Positions 7,438 through 14,594 of a stretch of 14,680 nucleotides of DNA are shown here, piece after piece. Below the pieces are notes generated by a model that had not been told where the DNA came from, searched no databases, and worked only from the letters and a program-made list of their open reading frames with translations. Made by a program: the position numbers and the translations under genes. The DNA is from CAYJAY01 sp964368445. Its GTDB lineage: Bacteria > Bacillota > Clostridia > Oscillospirales > Ruminococcaceae. The stretch lies in contig CAYJAY010000044.1 of NCBI GenBank assembly GCA_964368445.1, forward strand, positions 1-14,680, given 5' to 3'. Each line of letters opens with the position of its first letter. Position 1 is the first letter of the stretch.

Positions 7438-8625
7438 CTATTCGCTAAGTATTTGATCAAGCATTATCAAACAACGTTGCAGGTGGAAAGGTCCTTTAAA
7501 GGTGCTGCCTTTTGTAGAGGGTTCGGTTGGTTTTCCGTCGCGCCTAAGGTATCCATACCATTCGCCATACTGTTGGTCAGCAAAATGCAGATTACAGTAG
7601 TTTGCGACTTTTAAGAGCCATTCAAGGTAATAGTCGTCTTCCGTATCTTTATAAGCCATTGCAAGCGCTATCAAAGCTTCGTTGTGAGGCCACCAGAGTT
7701 TCATGTCGTGTTCATATGCTTCGGGTGGTTTTCCAAGACAATCGATAAAATATAATATCCCGCCATATTGTTTATCCCAACCGGTTTCAAGGGCATCTTT
7801 AATTATATCTAAAGCTTGGGCATAGAGTTTGTTGTCGTCTTTTCTTTTGGCATATTCCATTAAGAACCAAGCGCACTCGATGTCGTGTCCCGGGCTTACA
7901 ACACGTCCGGCTGTGACATCACCCATAAATTCGCCGTTTAAGCCAACTGATTCAAGGGTGCACTTCATGTCTTCTTTGCGATGATATTTTAAAATTTGCT
8001 CTACACATTCGGCGCTGTATCGATCGTAAAGTTCGCTGTTTTTTGGATCTACTCTGCAAAGAACATTACTTATGTTTAAAAATATCATCGGGTTCGCAAG
8101 TGCTCTTCCGGCTCTTGTTGTCTCGATTGTTTTAGAGCCTATCCCTGTTGGGTCTTTTAAAAGTCCGTTGTTAAGGTCATATATAAGTTGATACGCCTTT
8201 CTAGCTTTTTCAAGATATTCCTTTTGTTTAGTGATACCGTAATACTCGGCATTGGCTATAGCATAAAATCCTTCGGAAAAACAGTATCTTCTTTGTCTTA
8301 ACGGAAGACCTTGTGCCGTAACGGTGAAATACATTCTGTCGCCCATGTCTCGATTTATACAATAGTTTTCCAAAAAATCAAGGCAGGATTTTGCAACGTC
8401 TAACCATTCTTGTTTTTGACCGTAGACATTGCAAAGATATGCGAAAGTCCATGCGGAGCGTCCTTGCATCCACACGGCTTTGTCGGTGGAATAAACCTCG
8501 CCTTTTCGGTCAAGACAGGTATACATTCCTCCGTTTACTTTATCAACTCCGTTTTTAAGCCAAAAATCAACAGATTTATCAAGCTCTGATTTAACGAAAT
8601 TATGCAATTCACTTAAAGTCTTCAT
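7438..8625 (-). CDS. N-acylglucosamine 2-epimerase (RenBP-type AGE family)
   Basis: The enzyme interconverts ManNAc and GlcNAc in the cytoplasm, the step after the sialic acid lyase. The 395-residue protein has the family length and (alpha/alpha)6-barrel motifs: MQGRSAW with Arg56, RQRRYCFSEGFYAIANAEY (110-128), SPGHDIECAWFL (244-255, His247), KLWWPHNEALIAL (309-321, Glu316), YGEWYGYLRRDGKP (353-366) and FKGPFHLQRC (376-385, His381). Arg56, His247, Glu316 and His381 line up with the Arg, His, Glu and His reported as essential in cyanobacterial AGE. The C-terminal blocks match vertebrate RenBP closely, which argues against cellobiose 2-epimerase. AGGAGA lies just before the ATG. It is the last gene of the operon, 12 nt after the SGNH gene. 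In Bacteroides this reaction replaces the ManNAc-6-P route. Confidence 0.9.
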   Translation of the reverse strand: MKTLSELHNFVKSELDKSVDFWLKNGVDKVNGGMYTCLDRKGEVYSTDKAVWMQGRSAWTFAYLCNVYGQKQEWLDVAKSCLDFLENYCINRDMGDRMYFTVTAQGLPLRQRRYCFSEGFYAIANAEYYGITKQKEYLEKARKAYQLIYDLNNGLLKDPTGIGSKTIETTRAGRALANPMIFLNISNVLCRVDPKNSELYDRYSAECVEQILKYHRKEDMKCTLESVGLNGEFMGDVTAGRVVSPGHDIECAWFLMEYAKRKDDNKLYAQALDIIKDALETGWDKQYGGILYFIDCLGKPPEAYEHDMKLWWPHNEALIALAMAYKDTEDDYYLEWLLKVANYCNLHFADQQYGEWYGYLRRDGKPTEPSTKGSTFKGPFHLQRCLIMLDQILSE

Positions 8626-8637
8626 ATAGTTCTCCTG

Positions 8638-9270
8638 TTAATTTTTTGCGATGAGTTTAAAAAGTCCTTGAGCAAAACTTTGTTGACTTTCGAGATCTAA
8701 ATGCATATAGTCGACATCTGTAGGGGTCACAAATTCATTTGAATCTAAAAATTCACAATCATATTGACTTGCTAATGCTTTATAAAGTTTCGGAAGTTTT
8801 TGTGATTTTTCGGCACACATCTCGCCCATAGATCCCGCAACATCGGTTGAATAGATCTTTGTTCCGATAATAATCGGAGCGACTATTATTATGCGTGTTT
8901 TTCCGGAAAGGTTTTCAAAGTTCCTAGCTTTTATTATTAGATTTTCAATTCCTTGTGTGATGTTTTCGGGGGTTGCATTAAACCGTTGTTTACAGTCGTT
9001 TGTACCAAGCATTATCACAACGGTGTCGATTGGATTGTGTGTCCTAAGAGATATGTCGAAATATTTTAACCCATTTAGTCCGTCTGTAATTGGGTCGTCG
9101 AAACATGTGGTTCTGCCGTTTAAACCTTCCTCGATTACAAGATAATCGTCGCCTAACATCTTGGCAAGTTTAAGAGTCCAACGCTCATCATCTGAAAATC
9201 TTGCGCAGTTTTCGGCGTTGTATCCCCATGTGTTAGAATCTCCATACAAAAGAATGTGTTTTTTATCCAT
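8638..9270 (-). CDS. SGNH/GDSL esterase, possible sialic acid O-acetylesterase
   Basis: This is a 210-residue cytoplasmic protein without a signal peptide. It carries all SGNH blocks: GDSN (10-13, Ser12), GLNGRTT (49-55), GTND (89-92, Asn91) and DVDYMH (185-190, Asp187 and His190). The order and spacing, including the WTLKLAKMLG and VIEEGLNGRTTCFDDP stretches, closely resemble the arylesterase/acyltransferase MsAcT of Mycobacterium smegmatis. Substrate is not given by the family. Its place between the RpiR regulator and the epimerase in a sialic acid operon suggests removal of O-acetyl groups from imported sialic acid or a derived amino sugar. GAGGTT lies a few nt before the ATG. It begins 15 nt after the regulator ends, so the two are co-transcribed. 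It is unrelated in detail to the membrane-anchored SGNH protein at 4746-5729. Confidence 0.88.
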   Translation of the reverse strand: MDKKHILLYGDSNTWGYNAENCARFSDDERWTLKLAKMLGDDYLVIEEGLNGRTTCFDDPITDGLNGLKYFDISLRTHNPIDTVVIMLGTNDCKQRFNATPENITQGIENLIIKARNFENLSGKTRIIIVAPIIIGTKIYSTDVAGSMGEMCAEKSQKLPKLYKALASQYDCEFLDSNEFVTPTDVDYMHLDLESQQSFAQGLFKLIAKN

Positions 9271-9285
9271 AATAACCTCGTTCGT

Positions 9286-10137
9286 TTATAAATGTTTTTT
9301 TGCAAGAGCGTGCAGTATTTTATCTTTATATATCTTACATTTTTCGGGGTTTTTGCGATTATATTCTAAAAATAAAAGATCTAATATAAAAAGTTGGGCT
9401 ATCTTTGCGGCAACAGAGCCCATATGATGTGGGGATTGAACCGAACCGCACTGCAACACTATATCGGCTTGGAGAGCACCGACAGATTGAGGGTATCTTG
9501 TTATTAATATAGTTTTAACATCGTTGCTTTTGTTTAACTCTATCATTTCCAAAAGCTCCCTTGTAGATCCGGAATATGAAAAGAAGAGCACAATGTCGTT
9601 TGGGTTTAGGTTGCTTGCAACGGTGGTTTGGATATGTGAGTCGAGCATAGCGACTACGTTTCCGCGTACAGTAGAAAAAAGATGCGCAGCCTCTTGAGCC
9701 ATTATCATCGAAGCGCCCTGTCCAACACAAAGAATAGTGCCGGCATTTGAAAGAAGTTCAACCGATTTTGTTATTTCATCCGGCTCTACGAGTGAAAGAG
9801 ATTCGTTTATTGTTTCGGTGTGCATGTTTTTAACTTCTTCAAAGAAACTTCTGATGTCATCTTTTTCGTATAGTGCATTTTGATCTGAAAGTATTAATCG
9901 GTTAGCCGAACAAGATGCAAGTTCGATTTTAAATCCGTTAAAACCGTTGCATTCTATCTTGGAACAAAATCTCGTTATAGTAGAGTCTGCGACTTTGCAA
10001 GCGTCCGCAAGCTCGGTTATAGACATATATTGTGCCTTGCCTTTGTTTGCAATTATATAGTCGGCAACTCTTTTTTCTGATTTTGTAAGATAATAGTATT
10101 TTAACGTTAATCGATGGAACAGATCTTTATCCGGCAT
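9286..10137 (-). CDS. RpiR/MurR-family transcriptional regulator (HTH plus SIS), NanR-like
   Basis: The 283-residue protein has the two-domain layout of the family. An N-terminal HTH_6 domain (about 1-77) includes LTKSEKRVADYI (17-28) and the recognition helix region VADSTITRFCSKI (49-61). A SIS domain (about 125-255) contains FFSYSGSTRELLEMIE (185-200), the usual phosphosugar-binding loop. RpiR proteins sense sugar phosphates and mostly repress sugar operons; several Firmicutes and Vibrio NanR proteins are of this type and sense amino sugar phosphates. A natural effector would be GlcNAc-6-P or ManNAc-6-P, but this is inference. AAGGAG lies 5 nt before the ATG. It follows nanA by 17 nt and therefore lies inside the operon it presumably controls. 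A matching candidate operator is at 14345-14376. Confidence 0.92.
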   Translation of the reverse strand: MPDKDLFHRLTLKYYYLTKSEKRVADYIIANKGKAQYMSITELADACKVADSTITRFCSKIECNGFNGFKIELASCSANRLILSDQNALYEKDDIRSFFEEVKNMHTETINESLSLVEPDEITKSVELLSNAGTILCVGQGASMIMAQEAAHLFSTVRGNVVAMLDSHIQTTVASNLNPNDIVLFFSYSGSTRELLEMIELNKSNDVKTILITRYPQSVGALQADIVLQCGSVQSPHHMGSVAAKIAQLFILDLLFLEYNRKNPEKCKIYKDKILHALAKKHL

Positions 10138-10154
10138 AAGTTCTCCTTAAGCTA

Positions 10155-11054
10155 CTAAACTATACTTAAAGCATCGTTAATTATTTGAACAGCTTTCAAC
10201 GCAGCGCTCTTTCCGCTTTCATCAAGCTTTGGAAGCGGGCTTCTAACGTCGCCGATGTCTAAATTGTTGTTAATACGCAACACTTCTTTTATAACGGCGT
10301 ATAAACTCGAACTTGTTCCCGCAAGAACCTGAATCAATTCAAGAGACTTGTCTTGCAACTTCATCGCTGTTTCAATATCATTATTACAAAAATTTTCGTA
10401 TATTGCAAGGTAAAGTTTTGGCGACGCTCCATATGTTCCGCCTATACCACCAACGCTTCCGGCAACCAAACCGCTTAAAAGTTGTTCGTCTGGTCCGTTG
10501 AAGACAACAACGCCCTGTTGACGCCAATTGGAGATATCTACCGTCGGCATAGATGAATTTTTAACCCCGACAACGTTTTTATTTTTGATCATCTTACTCA
10601 AAAGTGATGGGGTGAGCTCAACACCGGCAAGTTGGGGAATGTTATAGATAAAAAAATCTGTATTAGGTGCACCTTTACTGATATCGTTCCAATATCCAGC
10701 AACAGCATGGGGTGGCAAACGAAAATATATTGGCGGTATTGCCGCAATAGCGTCAACATTTAAACTTTCGGCATGTTGTGCAAGTTTAACGCTGTCGCTT
10801 GTGCTGTTGCACGCTACATGCGCAATTATCTTGATGTTGCTTGAGCCTTTTGCCTCCATAACCGCTTCGAGCACAATTTTTCGTTCCTCAACACTTTGAT
10901 AGATACATTCGCCCGAAGATCCGCCGACATAAATTCCGTGGACTCCCTCATCGATTAAAAATCGAACAAACTGTTGTGTGCGGGTTTTACATACATCGCC
11001 GTTAGCGTCATAACACGCATAAAGTGCAGGGTAAATCCCTTTATAATCTGACAT
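10155..11054 (-). CDS. nanA: N-acetylneuraminate lyase
   Basis: The enzyme splits Neu5Ac into ManNAc and pyruvate in the cytoplasm through a Schiff base. I chose the ATG at 11054 (299 residues) because GGAGG lies 5 nt before it. An ATG four codons upstream (11066) contains this GGAGG within its own codons and has no binding site of its own. With this start, YNIP gives Tyr137 and GVKNSS gives Lys165, the same numbers as the catalytic residues of E. coli NanA. GGSSGE (44-49) is the pyruvate-carboxylate loop; GGS-x-GE followed by Cys is typical of NanA and not of dihydrodipicolinate synthase. GPDEQLLSGLVAGSVGGIGGTYG (about 187-209) resembles the YDE..ASGLLAGADGGIGSTYN stretch of E. coli NanA. 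The transporter genes upstream and AGE downstream support the call. A DapA-like paralogue is the main alternative. Confidence 0.9.
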   Translation of the reverse strand: MSDYKGIYPALYACYDANGDVCKTRTQQFVRFLIDEGVHGIYVGGSSGECIYQSVEERKIVLEAVMEAKGSSNIKIIAHVACNSTSDSVKLAQHAESLNVDAIAAIPPIYFRLPPHAVAGYWNDISKGAPNTDFFIYNIPQLAGVELTPSLLSKMIKNKNVVGVKNSSMPTVDISNWRQQGVVVFNGPDEQLLSGLVAGSVGGIGGTYGASPKLYLAIYENFCNNDIETAMKLQDKSLELIQVLAGTSSSLYAVIKEVLRINNNLDIGDVRSPLPKLDESGKSAALKAVQIINDALSIV

Positions 11055-11095
11055 CATGTCCTCCATTGTTATTATTAGTTTGTTTTTTAGAGCGA

Positions 11096-11920
11096 TTAAC
11101 CCTTAACCGCGCCCATTGTGATTCCCTTTGTGAAATATTTTTGGAAAATTAAAAATATTGTGATTATTGGGACAGCGGCTACTGCGGCACCCGCCATTAT
11201 CATACCAAAGTCGGTGGCAGATTCGGCTTGAAGTTTTGCGATACCAAGCGAAATCGTTAAGTTCACACGACTGTTAAGCATAATTAATTGCATAAAATAA
11301 TCGTTCCAAGAGGTGATAAAGGTGAAAATAGCAAGCGCTCCGACGCCCGGTTTAATCATTGGGAACACAATTTTTGTGAATGTCAATGCTTCGCTTGCTC
11401 CGTCAATTCTTGCAGCTTCTAGCATTTCGGTTGGAATTCCTTCTGAAAATTGTTTCATCAAAAACACACCGAACGGCCAGCCGACAATAGGCAACATGAC
11501 TGCGTAAAGTGTGTCATGTAATCCCATAAAGTTCATCTGTTTTAACAACGGTATTAATATAACTTGCTTTGGAAGTGCCATAGCCGCAACCATCATTCCG
11601 AAAATTAAAGCTCTTCCGGGGAAACGTTTTTTTGCAAGGGCATATCCACCCATTGCTGCGGATATACAGGTTAACACCATTGCTCCTACCGAGATAAACA
11701 CGGTGTTGAAAAGCCACATGAAAGTGGGCTCTTCAAAAAGTCTTATATAGTTGTCAAAAGACGGGTTTAACGGAAACCATTGAACCTCTCTTGCGTTGAT
11801 TGCGGCAGCGTCTTTCAAAGAACCTGTTAATATCCAGTATAACGGAAAAGTAAATAAAACAGCAAGTATTGCTATAGAAACGGAACAAAAAATTTTATAT
11901 AAGTTAATATTTTTTTTCAT
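11096..11920 (-). CDS. Carbohydrate ABC transporter permease (MalG/UgpE-like)
   Basis: This is the second membrane subunit of the importer, 274 residues from the ATG at 11920. A GTG directly before it (11923) abuts the stop of the previous gene and is an equal option; the shared AAGGAAG site serves both. It has about six membrane segments with the usual MalG layout: a first helix (about 10-30), YWILTGSLKD, the helix with GGYALAKKRFPGR, and the cytoplasmic EAA loop EMLEAARIDGASEALTFTKIVFPMIKPG (about 165-192), the site that docks the ATPase. The C-terminus YFTKGITMGAVKG is the standard ending of this family. Termination-initiation spacing shows tight coupling with the first permease. The substrate is inferred from the neighbouring nanA. 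Confidence 0.93.
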   Translation of the reverse strand: MKKNINLYKIFCSVSIAILAVLFTFPLYWILTGSLKDAAAINAREVQWFPLNPSFDNYIRLFEEPTFMWLFNTVFISVGAMVLTCISAAMGGYALAKKRFPGRALIFGMMVAAMALPKQVILIPLLKQMNFMGLHDTLYAVMLPIVGWPFGVFLMKQFSEGIPTEMLEAARIDGASEALTFTKIVFPMIKPGVGALAIFTFITSWNDYFMQLIMLNSRVNLTISLGIAKLQAESATDFGMIMAGAAVAAVPIITIFLIFQKYFTKGITMGAVKG

Positions 11921-11923
11921 CAC

Positions 11924-12844
11924 TTAGCTTCCTTTCTTGTTTCCGGCAAACTTAAACTGAACAATAGAAAATACTGCGATTATTGCCGCTAGTATTATTC
12001 CCATAGCATTTCCATAGCCGAAGTCGTCTACTTTAAATACGTTATAGTAGATGTAGTACATTATCGTTTGGGTAGAGTTGTTAGGACCGCCCGAGGTTAA
12101 AAGTTGGATTAATGCGAAACACTGGAAGCTGTTTATAGTTGTGATTATTATAATATAAAGCGTTGTCGGCATAATGGACGGCCATTTGATTTTCCAAAAA
12201 ACTTGAAAATCGGTTGCGCCATCAACCTGTGAAGCCTCGATTAAAGAGTTATCGACGTTTCCAAGAGCCGAAATATATAGAACAATCGGTTGACCGATAG
12301 AAGTTGTAAACAAAATTAGAATGATGCACCAAAGTGCTGTCCGCTCGTCTCCAAGCCAGCTTATGCCTTTTTCCCAAAGTCCCGAGCTAACTAAAATGTT
12401 GTTGAAAAGACCGGTGTACTGGTTGAACATCCATTTCCAAACAACGGTAACTGCGACGGTGCCGGTGACAACCGGAAGGTAGAATATACAGCGGTATACC
12501 GAAAGCGGTATGTTGCCCATTTTGTATATCGCTGTGCTTACCCAAAGCGAAAACACCATAACCGCAGGCACGCTGACCAGCACGATTATAAGTGTGTTGA
12601 GCAAGGCTTTTATAAAAATAGGGTCGTTGAATGCTTTGATATAGTTGTGTAGTCCTGCGAATTCAAACTCGACCGAAGAATAATGAAAAAAACTGTTGAA
12701 CAAAGCTGAAAACATCGGGAAAACCACAAAGACAACAAAGAAAATAAGGCAGGGTAACAAAAATATATATGCCGTTATCGCTTCTTTTCTTGCTAAAATT
12801 TTGCTTTTGTTCAAAGTAGGTGCTTTTACATTTGACATGTTCAT
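11924..12844 (-). CDS. Carbohydrate ABC transporter permease (MalF/UgpA-like)
   Basis: First membrane subunit of the importer, 306 residues with six predicted helices. The N-terminal helix (about 23-48) is followed by NSFFHYSS, and the EAA loop reads SLIEASQVDGATDFQVFWKIKWPSIMP (about 210-236), the binding site for the ATPase. The tail ISLVQFKFAG-like ending (FSIVQFKFAGNKKGS) matches UgpA/MalF-type proteins of Firmicutes. GAGG lies about 9 nt before the ATG at 12844. Two more in-frame ATG codons are nearby (for instance 12838) but the first fits the binding site best. It is separated from the binding-protein gene by 132 nt holding a hairpin, so its expression is probably lower than that of the binding protein. 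Confidence 0.93.
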   Translation of the reverse strand: MNMSNVKAPTLNKSKILARKEAITAYIFLLPCLIFFVVFVVFPMFSALFNSFFHYSSVEFEFAGLHNYIKAFNDPIFIKALLNTLIIVLVSVPAVMVFSLWVSTAIYKMGNIPLSVYRCIFYLPVVTGTVAVTVVWKWMFNQYTGLFNNILVSSGLWEKGISWLGDERTALWCIILILFTTSIGQPIVLYISALGNVDNSLIEASQVDGATDFQVFWKIKWPSIMPTTLYIIIITTINSFQCFALIQLLTSGGPNNSTQTIMYYIYYNVFKVDDFGYGNAMGIILAAIIAVFSIVQFKFAGNKKGS

Positions 12845-12871
12845 AGCAAAAACCTCAATATAATTAATGAT

Positions 12872-12915
12872 AAAAGCCCCGATAGAGTCTGTGTTTACTC
12901 ATATACGGGGCTTTT
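12872..12915 (-). terminator. Hairpin between binding-protein and permease genes, probable attenuating terminator
   Basis: The arms 12872-12881 and 12906-12915 pair over 10 bp with a GC-rich core GCCCCG/CGGGGC, and GAGT/ACTC can pair inside the 24-nt loop. In the direction of the operon the stem is followed by TTTTATCATTAATT, a short U tract. Read-through must occur because the permease, nanA and later genes have no other visible promoter. This is the usual way binding-protein genes are expressed above permeases; it may also protect the upstream mRNA from decay. Confidence 0.65.
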
Positions 12916-12976
12916 TATTACCGATTAGAAATAAGTTGTTAGCCTTGCCCGTAGGTGTTGCTAAAATATAATTCTA

Positions 12977-14314
12977 TTAACCGTTAATTGCGGCATCAAC
13001 TGCTGCGTCATATGTGTCGAAAGCAGTTTGAATGTCTTCGCCGCCAAAGATTTGTTGAAGCATGTTCCACCAAGCTGTACGTTGTTCAGCCCAACCGGGG
13101 GAAGCTTGATAGTATGAACCGAAGTTCGGAAGGAATGAAGCATAAATTTCCATTCTGTCTTCGCGGTCTGTTCCGGCATATACGTTGCCGTATGATCCAC
13201 GAACAGGGAAGAAACCTGTTGCTGCAACGCTTATAGGTCCTTGTTCAGCATCGTCAGCGATAAATTCAATAAACATTTTAGCCGCGTCGATTTTTGCTTG
13301 GTCGCCGTTGTCAAAGATACCAAAGCCCCAGATTCCGCCGTCGAGTTCAGCAACGCCGTCGTCAGAAGGGAAGTTCATTGCAAAAGGTGTGAAAGCAGCT
13401 TGCTCTGCGTAGTTAGCTTCGTTTGAAGCGTTCCAAGCAAGAGTTGTTGCGCTTGTTCCGTTTGCGAAAAGTTGGAGTTCTTCAGCAGCTGCGATACCTG
13501 CGTCGTGGCTTAAAGAACCGTTGTCAACCATGTCGACAAGAAGTTCAAATCCTTGCATGCCAAGGTCGTCGGTTATTGTGTACATAGTTTTGTCTGCATC
13601 GGTAAACTGTGCGCCGTAAAGGTTTTTGACAAGTGCTCTTGTTCCTTGGTCGCCACCTTGTCCGCCCGAATAGATGATTCCGGGAGTTTGAACAAGACCG
13701 CTGTCGCGAACAGCTTCCATAGCCATTACAAAGTCATCAGTTGTCCAAGAACGGTTTTCTTCATCTATGTATTGAAGAGCGCCGGCTTGTTCAAATACTT
13801 CGTAGTTAATTCCCATGCAGTGGGTAACCATAACCATGGGATATTCGTAAACTTCGCCGTTAGGCGCTGTGCAGTCTGCAATTACAGATGCAGAAACTGT
13901 GCTGATATCCGCTTTTGCTTCGTCGTCCAAAAGATCTGAAAGATCAACCATCAAGCCTTTTGCGCCCCAGTTTGCAACTAAACGTTCGGGACCTTCCATG
14001 ATGATGTCGGGAGCGGTGCCAGCTTCGATAGCGGCGGTTACTTGGTCATCGCCCGTGCCATAGTCGAGAGTTTCGTGTTTAACTGTGATTTCGGGATACA
14101 TTTCGTTGAAAGAAGCTATAAAGCCTTCAACTGTTTCCGCATCACCAAATCCGCCTACGGGGAAAGACCAAAATGTGATTTCGATGGGAGCCGGAGCCGG
14201 ATCGGTCATCGGATCTTCTGTCGGTTCAGTTGTTTCGGTTGCAGGTGTGCCGCAAGCTGCGAACAAAGAAACGACCATTACGAGTGTCAATAAGATAGCC
14301 AGTAATTTTTTCAT
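12977..14314 (-). CDS. Extracellular sugar-binding lipoprotein of an ABC importer
   Basis: The 445-residue protein captures the substrate outside the cell and hands it to the two permeases. The signal peptide runs MKK, hydrophobic 4-18, lipobox FAAC with Cys21 as lipidated residue, then a Thr/Glu/Pro-rich linker (22-44). The mature part starts with IEITFWSFPVGGFG and contains ASFNEMYPEITVKHETLDYG (about 68-87) and APDIIMEGPERL (about 104-115), the N-terminal pattern of family 1 (MalE-like) binding proteins. A strong AGGAGG lies 9 nt before the ATG. It is the first gene of the operon, with promoter and inverted repeat upstream and a hairpin downstream. Similar binding proteins in Streptococcus pneumoniae (SatA system) bring in Neu5Ac, and the same substrate is inferred here from nanA. 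ManNAc or another amino sugar is possible. Confidence 0.93.
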   Translation of the reverse strand: MKKLLAILLTLVMVVSLFAACGTPATETTEPTEDPMTDPAPAPIEITFWSFPVGGFGDAETVEGFIASFNEMYPEITVKHETLDYGTGDDQVTAAIEAGTAPDIIMEGPERLVANWGAKGLMVDLSDLLDDEAKADISTVSASVIADCTAPNGEVYEYPMVMVTHCMGINYEVFEQAGALQYIDEENRSWTTDDFVMAMEAVRDSGLVQTPGIIYSGGQGGDQGTRALVKNLYGAQFTDADKTMYTITDDLGMQGFELLVDMVDNGSLSHDAGIAAAEELQLFANGTSATTLAWNASNEANYAEQAAFTPFAMNFPSDDGVAELDGGIWGFGIFDNGDQAKIDAAKMFIEFIADDAEQGPISVAATGFFPVRGSYGNVYAGTDREDRMEIYASFLPNFGSYYQASPGWAEQRTAWWNMLQQIFGGEDIQTAFDTYDAAVDAAING

Positions 14315-14344
14315 TTTTATATCCTCCTAAGTTTTGGTAAATTC

Positions 14345-14376
14345 TCAAGGTAATTTTGTTATTTTATTTACCTTGA
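14345..14376. promoter_or_regulatory. Inverted repeat, candidate RpiR/NanR operator
   Basis: TCAAGGTAA at 14345-14353 is the exact reverse complement of TTACCTTGA at 14368-14376, separated by 14 nt, so half-sites are 23 nt apart centre to centre, about two helical turns. The right half overlaps the predicted start site of the operon promoter and the whole lies between that and the ribosome binding site. This is a classic repressor position. The RpiR protein encoded in the operon is the natural candidate; the assignment is inference. Confidence 0.5.
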
Positions 14377-14380
14377 CCCA

Positions 14381-14410
14381 AGTTTATCATTAAATTTAAG
14401 TAAAAGTCAA
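14381..14410 (-). promoter_or_regulatory. Promoter of the sialic acid operon
   Basis: On the minus strand TTGACT (14405-14410) and TAAACT (14381-14386) are 18 nt apart, a fair match to sigma-A boxes (5/6 and 4/6). The predicted start near 14374 leaves a leader of about 60 nt before the ATG. Surrounding DNA (14411-14470) is very AT-rich and could help as an UP-type element; nothing else is seen there. Confidence 0.5.
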
Positions 14411-14520
14411 TAAAAAAATGAAATTATTTTTCTTTTTGTAAGAAATGTAGAAAATATTTTCATCGACTTGTTATCTATGCTTAACGGAATTAACGATTTT
14501 TATTGAATTTATTACGAAAT

Positions 14521-14573
14521 AAAAACAAAACACAGTTACAACAACTAGGTGAAGCAACTGTGTTTTGTTTTTT
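14521..14573. terminator. Strong hairpin terminator upstream of the sialic acid operon
   Basis: Bases 14521-14537 pair with 14556-14572 over 17 bp, around an 18-nt loop, with T runs on the plus side (14567-14573) and, on the minus strand, a T-rich exit as well. It can end a leftward gene from beyond the window before the sialic acid promoter, or act in both directions. The stem core is ACACAGTT/AACTGTGT. Confidence 0.7.
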
Positions 14574-14594
14574 ATCTGAGTTTGTTTCGAGTAG

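Noticed and set aside
7438..8625. Cellobiose 2-epimerase as the identity of this gene
   Set aside because: The C-terminal blocks YGEWYGYLRRDGKP and FKGPFHLQRC match RenBP-type N-acylglucosamine 2-epimerases, and the operon handles amino sugars.
10155..11054. Dihydrodipicolinate synthase (dapA) as the identity of this gene
   Set aside because: The GGSSGE loop, YNIP and GPDE motifs, spacing identical to E. coli NanA catalytic residues, and the transporter and epimerase neighbours favour N-acetylneuraminate lyase.
13553..13939. A 128-codon plus-strand frame within the binding-protein gene
   Set aside because: It is antisense to the binding protein and the product has no recognisable features.
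14315..14380. A riboswitch in the leader of the sialic acid operon
   Set aside because: The leader is only about 60 nt and contains just the inverted repeat and the ribosome binding site; no known aptamer pattern is visible.
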